This document shows, piece by piece, positions 33,101-38,424 of a DNA stretch of 64,000 nt; position 1 is the first letter of the stretch, and each line of letters opens with the position of its first letter. Below the pieces are notes generated by a model, which saw nothing but the letters and a program-made list of their open reading frames with translations, made no database searches and had not been told where the DNA came from. The translations under genes were made by a program, and so were the position numbers. The stretch lies in NCBI RefSeq assembly GCF_049243985.1, contig NC_135380.1:20756501-20820500 (forward strand). Reading direction: 5' to 3'. The stretch comes from Paroedura picta (Eukaryota > Chordata > Lepidosauria > Squamata > Gekkonidae).

Positions 33101-34431
33101 TGCTGGCGGGAGGGATAAGATTCCTGGATGTGAAATGCAGCTGTAAAAATCAATCCTGGGCAGAGGGGCTATATGGATTGAGAGGGACCATGGCTGGAGT
33201 AGGAGGAATAGCTATTCCCTTCCATGACCCTTCCCTGTTGGAAATACCCATCTGTCTTCCTGAGTGATTTAAGCCCCAGGAAGGGAAGAAAAGTAGGTCC
33301 CAATGTTTAGCTTTCTCTATTCCTGTTGTTTCAGGCAGCTGAGATGCTTCCACAGAAACAGCAATGGGAAGAATTAAATCTCCAGCTTCCCTGCCTCCAG
33401 AGTCCCGTTCCCCCTGTGACTGCTTTTTGCATATAAATCACACATTTCATTCACAGTACAGTAGGTATAAGGGTGTGCTGCAGGAAGAAGTACTGGGAGC
33501 CAAAGCAGAAGGAAGTGGCAGGGTAGAAACCTTTGAAGAAATATTTTGTGGGTTTCCAAATGATCTCCTCAGCAGCACAAAGCCATCAGGGCTGAGGATG
33601 GAGCACATTGTCAGGGCTACTGCACTACCACAGAGCACTCTGTCTGCATGCGCAATGGCTAAAAGTGATGCTGAAGACATGTGAAAGACATGTCATGCTG
33701 CAGGAAGGACGGACATCCTACCACTTTGGGGACTTTTTCTGGAGGAGGGGTGATTCTGCTTGAAAGAATATCCTTCCCACCACACCATTTGCACCGTCAG
33801 TTCCAGATCTGGAACTGCATGCTGGTTGAAGAGTCTGGCTATTTCCAGAACAATGGCTTTGAACAGCATTGCTTTGGCCAAGAGTTCCTAGACCCCTCGT
33901 CTGCAGCTAGCTTTGCATGGAGGCCTCTGAGAGTGTGTCATGTTGGCAGAGATGCCAAGTCCCCAGCATGAACAGTCACTCTGCAATCAATCTTGGCTCT
34001 GGATTGGCAACTGGGTGGCAGTGGACCTCTGTTTGAGAAGCCCAATTTACTCTAAGAGCTGTTGTTTGCTGATCCTTAACCCTCCTGGAGTTCAAGTCTT
34101 TCCTCAATAAGATTCTTCATACAGCAAAATACACTCCTTGTTCTTTTTTTCAGTGAACAAACAGAGGTAGGTTATGTTTCATGCAAAAACCTCTCTCCCT
34201 CAATGATATTCATTGAGCAACCAGTAGGCCAGAAGGTTATTTTTGATATATGGCATGGGCATACATTCAAGAGACCAGCATTCACCACCAGAACTAATTC
34301 CTGGCCTTTTTTACAAATCTCAAGAGAAGGATCCTTACCTTAGACACCATGATGGGCTTCCTGAAGTCCCTTCCACCATTTATGCGAAACCCCCAGGGGG
34401 CAGGACCAACAAGGTTCACGCTCACAGACAT
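2905..34431 (-). CDS. PDLIM2: PDLIM2, PDZ and LIM domain protein 2 (complete, 9 coding exons)
   Basis: PDLIM2 (mystique/SLIM) is an adaptor that binds actin-associated proteins through its PDZ domain. In mammals it also promotes nuclear ubiquitination of STAT4 and NF-kB p65. Nine coding exons on the minus strand join at 34339-34431, 26703-26854, 17971-18040, 16014-16207, 14700-14784, 6692-6846, 5483-5628, 4668-4785 and 2905-3100. All junctions are GT-AG and in phase, giving 402 residues without a stop. Residues 4-82 form the PDZ domain with the carboxylate-binding loop PWGF at 12-15. A Ser/Pro-rich linker covers about 83-329. A single LIM domain spans 330-381 with all eight zinc ligands (C330, C333, H351, C354, C357, C360, C378, H381). 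The human protein, as I recall it, is about 352 residues, so the linker is longer here. The start ATG sits in GTTGCCATGT. The gene lies downstream of SORBS3, as in human. Identification is firm; exon borders were set by eye. Confidence 0.95.
3365..3482 (-). repeat. partial tRNA-derived SINE, same family as 1021-1300
   Basis: It contains GGCTGAGTCAACCTTG, GCCGGCTGCTGGGATTG and CCACAAGAGGCTCT, matching the tRNA-related half of the SINEs at 1021-1300 and 18201-18488. The tail half is missing. It is older and more diverged than those copies. Confidence 0.75.
3598..4120 (+). repeat. LINE 3' end (CR1/L2-like), degenerate
   Basis: One frame retains a stretch like the C-terminus of non-LTR retrotransposon ORF2 (RARAFSVLALTPWNKLPEE), a widespread squamate LINE end. 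It is followed by a 3' UTR with CCTCCCTGAGCCCGCACAAT and a terminal (AAATA)n run near 4100-4120. It is 5'-truncated and decayed. Related minus-strand pieces lie at 8089-8330 and 13930-14320. Confidence 0.7.
4668..4785 (-). CDS. PDLIM2: PDLIM2 coding exon: linker end and first LIM cysteines
   Basis: 118 nt. The acceptor is GCTTTGGCAG and the donor AC|GTGAGT. It encodes a Ser/Pro stretch, then KLHVCEKCSSSI, which supplies LIM ligands C330 and C333. Its phase-2 end joins the terminal exon to give SSSITNQAVRIQ, as in mammalian PDLIM2. Confidence 0.95.
5262..5450 (+). repeat. tRNA-derived SINE with promoter boxes
   Basis: It has an A-box-like TGGCTTAGTGGTAGAGC and a B-box-like GGTTCAACC, followed by CTCCAGTTAAAGG and a GGAGAGCTGCAGCCAGTCAG body. 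Other copies of the family lie at 22325-22540, 29715-29815, 30763-30975, 55850-56045 and 59185-59385. Confidence 0.8.
5483..5628 (-). CDS. PDLIM2: PDLIM2 coding exon: conserved linker motif SEVYKMMQENRE
   Basis: 146 nt. The acceptor is CTCTCTCCAG and the donor AACG|GTAAGAG. It encodes LDSEPAMRRLEGDSEVYKMM and then QENRETRAPPRQSSTFRLLQ. This is the best-conserved block of the PDLIM2 linker; the human form, as I recall it, is DSEVFKMLQENREGRAAPRQ. It enters in phase 2 from the exon at 6692-6846, which confirms that intermediate exon. Confidence 0.95.
6692..6846 (-). CDS. PDLIM2: PDLIM2 coding exon: variable Ser/Pro linker
   Basis: 155 nt. The acceptor is CTGCTACAG and the donor TACAG|GTAACC. 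It encodes ERRSFSASNGSPITVLPPLN followed by GSPSPGAYSLCNSWELRKDQ and an RSSPAYHRRY end. The amino acids match mammals only weakly (VLPPxxGxxS-type). However, without this exon the phase-0 end at 14700 and the phase-2 start at 5628 cannot be joined; with it the frame is perfect. Confidence 0.85.
8089..8330 (-). repeat. LINE 3'-end fragment (CR1/L2-like)
   Basis: The minus strand reads TGGTGGTCCCTGACCCCAGA, then GAGCCAAGTCCTTTTCCG and TCCTGGCTCCAGCCTGGTGG. This is the same ORF2-end/3'-UTR family as 3598-4120. It is decayed and lacks the 5' part. Confidence 0.6.
8732..9013 (+). repeat. Sauria-type tRNA SINE, near full length
   Basis: It starts AGCCAGCTTGGTGTAGTGGT, with an A box in GGTGTAGTGGTTAGGAGT and a B box in GGGTTTGATTCCC. 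The body is GGTGACCTTGGGCTCGCCAC, CACCCACCTCACAGGGTGTC and GAGACTCCTTCGGGTAGAGA, ending in a (CTT)n run. The structure is that of the lizard Sauria SINE group. An hAT-like element begins seven bases after its tail. Confidence 0.88.
9020..9335 (+). mobile_element. non-autonomous hAT-like element
   Basis: It begins CAGAGGTCCCCAAAATGG and ends GGTGGGAGACCCCCTA, ends typical of short hAT elements. The 8 bp flanking each side (CCATACAG and ATGTACAG) agree at five positions, so the target duplication is decayed or imperfect. There is no transposase. Confidence 0.6.
9551..9745 (+). mobile_element. short DNA-transposon-like repeat ('caggtggggcctgg' family)
   Basis: It shares the order GGTGGGGCCTGGAAATC, ACAACTGATCTCCAGAGTAG, AAAATGGTTGCTTTGGAGGG, CCCCAAATCTCCAGGAATT and a GCTGGC end with copies at 26985-27378, 38228-38424, 41763-41980 and 56298-56460. 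Complete copies have GTTGCCAGC / GCTGGCAAC inverted ends. The superfamily is not assigned. Confidence 0.7.
11640..11955 (+). mobile_element. hAT-like non-autonomous repeat ('tttctcaac' family)
   Basis: It begins CAGCTTTTCTCAACATTTC and includes AACATTCTTCAGGCTTCACA, CATCATTGGCCACTGGGG and GTCAAGAAACCCTGCAGTG. A partial copy is at 50030-50250. The TTTCTCAAC ... GAAACCCTG ends suit hAT elements. I saw no clear target duplication. Confidence 0.6.
12309..12423. mobile_element. palindromic hAT-like MITE with perfect 8-bp duplication (older copy)
   Basis: It begins CAGAGGTAGTCAACCTGTGG and ends with its reverse complement, closing in CCTCTG. The two arms together make a hairpin. It is flanked by CTTTAAAC on both sides (12301-12308 and 12424-12431). 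An 8-bp duplication with CAG...CTG ends is diagnostic of hAT. Same family as 17112, 46814 and 49761, but more diverged and shorter. Confidence 0.9.
13485..13620 (-). repeat. Sauria-type SINE fragment
   Basis: On the minus strand it contains GAGATGCTGGTTTGAATCTC (B-box region) and CATAACCTACCTCACAGGGT. These are hallmarks of the Sauria SINE body. It is diverged. Confidence 0.6.
13930..14320 (-). repeat. LINE 3'-end fragment
   Basis: A minus-strand LINE end. The plus strand shows 'atttataggctgcccactcc' and 'ttggggccagggctgaaaag', the reverse of the family seen at 3598-4120. A poly-G run interrupts it near 14093. Confidence 0.55.
14700..14784 (-). CDS. PDLIM2: PDLIM2 coding exon: linker FQSL block
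   Basis: 85 nt. The acceptor is CTCTTTCTAG and the donor GACAG|GTAAGG. It encodes (S)FQSLGSSFETSDEHSLPSQG and a PPKPSNRQ end. The start corresponds to mammalian RSFQSLACS. The first base completes a serine codon from the exon at 16014-16207. Confidence 0.92.
14905..14936 (+). repeat. CR1 3'-terminal fragment
   Basis: CTTACAACTCTATGATTCTA followed by TGATTCTA is the characteristic short tandem end of CR1 LINEs. Only the extreme 3' tip is present. Confidence 0.55.
15537..15817 (+). repeat. dispersed copy of the 440-bp tandem unit (second half)
   Basis: It matches the second half of the units at 22521-23465: a TATATTTGAAGTGGGAAACT start, CATGAAAGAATTAGCAAAG, CTCTGTGGAAGACATAGGAA and CACTGACTTCAGTGGCTTTA. 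Its presence 7 kb away shows that the unit is a dispersed repeat, not only a local satellite. Confidence 0.7.
16014..16207 (-). CDS. PDLIM2: PDLIM2 coding exon: Ser/Pro-rich linker
   Basis: 194 nt. The acceptor is TTCTCCTGTAG and the donor GCAG|GTGTGT. It encodes DSLRTRDDGQSSLRSSYSSP then ASISPRPGSPYSPSSPGFRP and a PSDSRGESVINSR end. The human counterpart, as I recall it, is SQSSLRSSYSSPTSLSPRAG. Repeated SPxSP and PASPYSP motifs are likely disordered and phosphorylatable; that is inference. Confidence 0.95.
17112..17253. mobile_element. palindromic hAT-like MITE (no target duplication found)
   Basis: It begins CAGGGGTAGTCAAACTGCGG and ends with the near-perfect reverse complement CCGCAGTTTGACTACCCCTA. 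The arms are about 65 bp, so single strands would fold into a long hairpin. The last base of the CTG end is changed and the flanking 8-mers do not match. Confidence 0.85.
17971..18040 (-). CDS. PDLIM2: PDLIM2 coding exon: linker after the PDZ domain
   Basis: 70 nt. The acceptor is CCATTTCCAG and the donor TTTCAG|GTGAGC. It encodes (R)SQQFSPSQTNGESSPELLS and IRFQ. The match to mammalian RSQATSPGQTNGDSSLEVLA and TRFQ is clear. Its first base completes the arginine codon left by the PDZ exon. Confidence 0.95.
18201..18488 (-). repeat. tRNA-derived SINE with a perfect 11-bp target duplication
   Basis: Second good copy of the family at 1021-1300, in the same orientation. It is flanked by TGAAGATAGTA at 18190-18200 and 18489-18499. 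It keeps the GAGCCTCTTGTGGCACAGAG head and a TTTACC repeat tail with one more unit than the first copy. Clean duplications suggest a fairly recent insertion. Confidence 0.88.
19925..20056. mobile_element. palindromic foldback element, second family
   Basis: The left arm starts GGGCCTAGTCTGCAC and the right arm ends GTGTGCAGAATAGGCCC. Both contain GATAATGCACTTTCAATG or its complement. The arms are about 60 bp with a short loop, and the sequence is unrelated to the CAGGGGTAGTC foldback. I found no target duplication. Probably a DNA-transposon MITE. Confidence 0.65.
20255..20640 (+). repeat. ~370-bp GC-rich repeat, plus-strand member of an inverted pair
   Basis: It starts AACTAGTGGCCAAGC, carries ATACAACGGGCACTAGATTG, ACTCTGCGGATGGCCTCCCC and GAGTGGCACTTAAGCC, and ends ACCAGAAATAT. 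The reverse complement at 29915-30290 is similar at an estimated 85% or more by eye. The family is unrecognised. Both copies are open in one frame, but the reading has no recognisable domain and is GC-biased. Confidence 0.75.
22325..22540 (+). repeat. tRNA-derived SINE copy
   Basis: It contains GGTCCCAGGTTCAACTCCCT (B box), TCTCCAGTTAAAAAGTTC, and the tail GAGTAGATAACACTGACGAC with GGACTCAGGATAAGACAG. Same family as 5262-5450. Its tail merges into the first 440-bp tandem unit. Confidence 0.7.
22521..24062 (+). repeat. tandem ~440-bp repeat units
   Basis: Three unit starts sharing CATGGAGAATGG lie at about 22527, 22967 and 23851. The spacings are 440 and 884 bp, so the second gap is almost exactly two units. 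Units 1 and 2 are alike along their length (GTGCCACAAGAGTACCAGAA, GCTGACTTCAAAGACTCC, TTACCAAAGGAAGCTAGGGA). Unit 3 is alike only for its first 200 bp. The stretch 23466-23850 between units 2 and 3 is different and holds a hammerhead-like motif. A dispersed half unit is at 15537-15817. Confidence 0.75.
23605..23648 (+). other. hammerhead-ribozyme-like motif
   Basis: The conserved core CTGAGGA (23611-23617) is followed by a GGC...GCC stem II with one extra A, then GAAAC (23632-23636), a two-base loop and GTC (23639-23641). AC/GT form a two-pair stem III. GACC before the core and GGTT after the cleavage position can form stem I with one mismatch next to the core. Minimal hammerheads of this shape are known from Penelope-like retroelements and retrozymes. 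It looks like a decayed relic. Confidence 0.4.
26703..26854 (-). CDS. PDLIM2: PDLIM2 coding exon: second half of the PDZ domain
   Basis: 152 nt. The acceptor is CATGCATGCAG and the donor GACAG|GTGAGG. It encodes VTERSKAALGDLRPGDIIIS, INGESTAEMLNVEAQNKIKQ and SSGQLLLQVD. The LRPGD and INGES motifs and the AQNKIK helix are typical of PDLIM-family PDZ domains. Confidence 0.96.
26985..27378. mobile_element. nested pair of 'caggtggggcctgg' family MITEs
   Basis: A plus-strand copy begins CAGGTGGGGCCTGGAAATC and is interrupted near 27035 by a minus-strand copy (27040-27225) that begins AGGGTTGCCAGCTTCAG. The host copy resumes about 27238 (GAGATCACTTCTTCTGGACA) and ends CCCCGAATCTCCAGAAGCTT. One element has inserted into another of its own family. 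Confidence 0.65.
29370..29560 (+). repeat. Sauria-type SINE, diverged
   Basis: It contains CCCAGGTTCAAACCTCCCCT (B box), AGCCATGAAGCTCACTGACC and CATAGCCTACCTCACTAGG in the order of the Sauria SINE body. Decayed. Confidence 0.55.
29715..29815 (-). repeat. tRNA-derived SINE head
   Basis: The minus strand reads GGGGCTGTGGCTCAGTGTTA (A box) and CCAAGTTCAATCCCTGGTAT (B box). Only the tRNA-related part is present. This is a SINE, not a functional tRNA gene. Confidence 0.7.
29915..30290 (-). repeat. ~370-bp GC-rich repeat, minus-strand member of the inverted pair
   Basis: Reverse-complement partner of 20255-20640. Both boundaries agree: AACTAGGGGCCAAGC at one end and ACCAGAAATAT at the other. It lies about 9.3 kb away within the same gene, so transcripts containing both copies could pair; that consequence is inference. 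Confidence 0.75.
30763..30975 (+). repeat. tRNA-derived SINE, near full length
   Basis: It has GGGGCCATGGCTCAGTGACA (A box), CCAGGTTTAGTCCTCAGGA (decayed B box), TTTCCAGTTAAATGAATC, and the tail GCAGACAATACTGACCTTGA with CTCGGCATAAAGCAGCTTCC. Best full-length member of the family in the window. Confidence 0.78.
31214..31511 (+). mobile_element. non-autonomous hAT-like element with 7/8 target duplication
   Basis: It begins CAGGGATTCCCAGCCTGGGG and ends AAAAGGTTGAAAAAGGCTG. It is flanked by CACTAACC (31206-31213) and CATTAACC (31512-31519), which match at seven of eight positions. The interior is GC-rich, with two copies of ACATCACTTCTGGGG-like sequence. There is no transposase. Confidence 0.8.
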
Positions 34432-34477
34432 GGCAACTTCACTGGCACCGGAAAAGTGATCACGGTACTCTACGGGC
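34339..34477 (-). CDS. PDLIM2: PDLIM2 first coding exon: start codon and PDZ carboxylate loop
   Basis: The acceptor is CTGATCTTTTCAG just above 34477 and the donor TCTAAG|GTAAGG. 46 nt of 5' UTR precede ATG at 34429-34431. It encodes MSVSVNLVGPAPWGFRINGG and RDFRKPIMVSK; the human N-terminus, as I recall it, is MALTVDVAGPAPWGFRITGG. The acceptor before the ATG shows that at least one non-coding exon lies upstream. Confidence 0.95.
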
Positions 34478-35039
34478 CTGAAAAGATCAGAGAGGCACAT
34501 ATAGGAATATGAGATTTCAATGCACTCTGTACAAGGAAGAAGGTGCAGTAGTAATACGGGCATTATTTGTTAAAGCGGTGGACCCACAATGACTTGTGAG
34601 AGTATCACATCTTCTTCTCTCCCACTACTTTCTCATTCCCTTCCATGAAAGCTTCAGTAGCCTCTCTCCTTTCCTGCTTCCCAACCACCAGCTAACCAAC
34701 TTTTATCTGCTGCTATATCTTCAGCTTTCCTTCCTACGCTCACCTAGGTGGCCTCACCTTGGGAGAACTCCAGGCAGTTCCACCTATTCAACTGGGTTGG
34801 ACTCTGTTTTGTGGTGCTGACGAATGGTCTGACTTGCACAGTGGGGAACCTGAAAGGCTGCAGGGGTGAGCAACTCATTTGCTCCACATTATTTCCTCTT
34901 TTCTTCGTTTTGGCAGCTCCCATGTTAACACCCATATCCCCACTTTTTGCTACTTCCTTCTCTTCTTGTTGTCAACCAACCTGCCTTTCTCTTCCCTCTG
35001 TTTCTAGCTATATTTAATATGTATCAAACTCCTCAAAGG

Positions 35040-35200
35040 GAAAGCAGCTTACATCATTCCTCTCTTCTCCATTTTATCCACAAAATAACCTTGTGAAGTC
35101 AGTTTGGCTGAGAATGTATGATTGGCCCAAAGTCAGTCAGAAAGCATCATGGCAGAATTGAGTTTCTAAGCTAGGCCTCCTGGATCCTAGTCTGAACATC
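35040..35200 (-). repeat. Sauria-type SINE fragment
   Basis: On the minus strand it has CTGACTGACTTTGGGCCAAT and AAGGTTATTTTGTGGATAAA, the central body of the Sauria SINE. The B-box region is degraded. Confidence 0.6.
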
Positions 35201-37132
35201 AATCCAGTGCACAACACTGGTTTTCATGGCATGGCTGCTTTTGAACAGTAGGAAGCAGCCAGTGAGTCATCATGCAAATCGCACAGTAGCAAGATTCCCA
35301 GTAGTTAGGGCTGAGCCTGGCCTTGATGAGTCCTTTCTCAAAGGCCAAAAACAGCTGTGCAAAGGGCATGGCCATCTCTCACTGCTTTTCACTGATAGAA
35401 ACCAAGGCTTCAACGGGCAATACTGTTGTGGTTGCCTAGCGACAGTTACGGATGCATCTGTTTCTTACAGCTGTTTCTATTATTTGCAAGAGGTTAACCC
35501 TCCAGTGTTTAGGGGGATTTTTATACTTCAGATGGCTCTACAAACCTGAGGCTTTTTTCAGGTTTGTAGAAAGACCTGTTCTGTATGTTCATAACTCCAG
35601 TCTCTGGATTTAAATATCCACAGATTTGACCACAATGAGAATTAGGTATGTTTATGATTGCTTGCATGTCAAAATGGGGGGGAAACCAGGAGCTTGTTGA
35701 CCATAACAGTCACATAAATGTAACATGGTATTGTTGCAAGAACCCATGAACCTCAGTAATCAATCCTTGGAGATCAAACGGTACATATTGCAGCTTCACT
35801 GTGCTTTTAACAAAGGTCCTGATTTCCACTGCATTTTCCTCTTCCTTTTTTTCAGTCATTTTCTCCCTTCCCAGTTTTCTGCACTCATGAATAAATGATT
35901 AATCACTTGTGCCTGTCTTCTTTGATGTGTCTGTGTTTTTTACTTTGTAGAAAGCTCTTAATTTTTATTTTGCTTATGATTCTACTAATGCAATTACAAA
36001 ATAATTATCTTAATTTTTAAAAAAAAAATCAGTGATACTTGTTTTGTGCAAAGCAATACTTAATTCTGCGGGAAGAAAAAGGATAAGATGAAACTTTAAA
36101 AGGAAGACAGTCTTGAGGAACTTGGATAGCCTTGTGACTGTCCACACAGGACCTTAGGTTGGTATACTTTGCATTTTAAAGAAATTGCCACAAATCAGGT
36201 CATGGGGGGGGGGAGAACCCCCCACCCAAAAAAATAATACTGGAATGTCATGCATTGACTATGACGGCATCTGGATTGGCTGTAATGAGTGAAAGATTGG
36301 TGGCAGTTTCAGTTGAAATTTCTAGTGCAAAGCCAGACCTCAAGGCCACAGCCATGAAGCTGCCTCTGGTTCTGAACAGCAGCCTGCAAACTGCTGAGCA
36401 TATGGAAGTATTAAGCGCAACATGAAATGACGCAAAACTAAATACCGTCAGCCACCCTGCTCTAACGTCTCAGCAGCTAGGCAGTACAATATTTATTTGT
36501 TGGCACTGAAGATGTTTCCATCAATTATGCCCCTGTAGGATTACTCACTCGCCTAAGGGTTAGGCCCAAGTTACAGCCTAGGAGACCAAAGAACTGCTTT
36601 ACAGATTTGGGCCACAATGCAGTGGTACCTTGTTCCTCTGGGAATCTACCTGTTGTGTTTTGTTTTTAACTCGAAAGCTGGGATTGCCTAAACAGCATCT
36701 GATAGGTCAAGCAGTTGAGTTTATTGGGGTCTGGCAGGTCACAGCAAAGGGTCAATATCACTGGGTGTCACTTTTTTAAAAATTGTGTAAAAGGCTAAGA
36801 ATGGGCCCTGTAGAAAATATAGCTCAGCTCCTTGCTTCTGGCCTCTTTCCCTAAGATTTAACCCCTTCCCTAGAGAAGGGGGCTAAAAAACCCCAGATTA
36901 AACTTCAAGGTCTGCCAGTCCTATTCCTCCCTTCAACTGCACTAGAAATATAAGTGACAGAAGCAGAAGAGAAACTGATCTCCTAGCCACAGCTGGAGAC
37001 ACAGTGGCTCCCAACATGTAGAAGAGGAAGAGCTGATTTTTTTGTACACCACTTTTCACTACCCAAAGGAGTCTCAAAGCATCTAGACAAGGAAAACTAG
37101 AGTCCAACAAACCGCAGAGTGGTCCACTAGGT

Positions 37133-37463
37133 TAGCGATCCCCAACCTGTGGGCCGCGGACCACATGTGGTCCTTCGACTAATTGGAGGTGGGCCCCGAA
37201 GGACGCCTCCCCCCCCCGGCCCTTTACTTCATCCCCCCCCAGCCCTTTACAACACACTTGATTGTTGTGGCGTGTCTGTATCTTATTTTGAAGGGATGTT
37301 TAAACATTACCATAGCGATCAGAGAGCGCTAGGGCAATGGTTGAGAGTAGAGGAGTAAACTACCCCCCCCCCACCGGGCCTCAGTAAAAGGCATTGAGTG
37401 GTCCCCGGTGAGTGGTCCCCAGCGTTGAGTGGTCCCCGGTGATAAAAAGGTTGGGGACCACTG
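37133..37463 (+). mobile_element. non-autonomous hAT-like element with perfect 8-bp duplication
   Basis: It begins TAGCGATCCCCAACCTGTGG (ancestral CAG) and ends AAGGTTGGGGACCACTG. It is flanked by CACTAGGT at 37125-37132 and 37464-37471. Near the 3' end the unit GAGTGGTCCCC occurs three times in a row. A Sauria SINE tail (37020-37085, minus) lies just before it. Confidence 0.9.
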
Positions 37464-38227
37464 CACTAGGTGAACCATGCCTACACAAGGGAAATACACC
37501 AGAGACACAAGGGAGCAGAGCAGTGCCTCTTATTGGCATTATGCGCCTGTCCTGATGTACACGTGACCCTGCCGAGTCAGCAGCCAGAAGGACAGGCCTG
37601 GTGCTACTGATGTTTTCCTCTCTCCATGGCCACGTCATCATGACTACTTGTGGAAACGAGTCTGGACAGAGCAGCAGTATATGAACGGTTTAAGTCCAGT
37701 TGGTTCCCCTGATGACAGCAGGATGAGTCCATCTACCCACAGTCAAGACATGAGACAAATTAAGTTTCCTCAATACTAGCAATTAGCATGGGAGTGCTAG
37801 AAATACAGTTGTGAAGGGATATGGTTCCGGTGCTCATCCTTTCACATTTCATTGGGCTGTTCCAAGCTCTGGCTTTGGAATTTCTTGGGGATCCTAGGGG
37901 CAATGCCTAGGGAGAGTGGTGCCCTCAGAATAGATGAAATTCAATAGAGTTCATCTTCCTAGACTGGCATTCCTCCAAGGCATCCAAGCTCTATGCTCTG
38001 GAGGTCAACCATAATCCTGGCCCCACCCAGAGGTTGGCAACTCTAGCATTTCTGCCACTTCCTCTCTATAAGAGACGTAACCTGTTTGTCTAAATAGCCA
38101 GGAAGGCGCCATCTATAAGAGGATGTTATCTTTGGAGTTCAACCCCCCACTATTGTGATTTCTAGCAAGAACAGAGCCCCTGAAGACACAAAATCCTCCC
38201 CCCATGTTGCAAAGACAGCTCAGAGGA

Positions 38228-38424
38228 ACCAGGGCTGCCAACCTCTGTGTCAGGCCTGGAGATCCTTCCGGAGTTTACAGCTTGTCTCCAGAATATAGAG
38301 GACACTTCCTCTAGAGAAAATGACTGCAGTGGAGAGTGGACTCTATGGCACTATACCCCACTGAGGCCTCGCCCCACCCCCAAATCTCCAGAAATTTTCC
38401 CAAAGCAGAGCTGGCAGCCCTAAG
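38228..38424 (+). mobile_element. 'caggtggggcctgg' family MITE
   Basis: It begins GGGCTGCCAACCTCTGTGTC, contains GAGAAAATGACTGCAGTGGA and CCCCAAATCTCCAGAAATTT, and ends AGAGCTGGCAGCCCT. The inverted ends (GGGCTGCCAAC / GCTGGCAGCCC) are recognisable. A partial minus-strand relative precedes it at 37965-38045. Confidence 0.72.

Larger units (their letters stand above)
26855..34338 (-). other. PDLIM2 intron within the PDZ coding region, 7.5 kb
   Basis: It splits the PDZ domain after residue 31, the usual PDLIM position. Contents: the nested MITEs, SINEs, the minus member of the 370-bp inverted pair and an hAT-like element. 27400-29350 and 31520-34330 show no feature I can name apart from short AT-rich and poly-C tracts. 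Confidence 0.55.
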
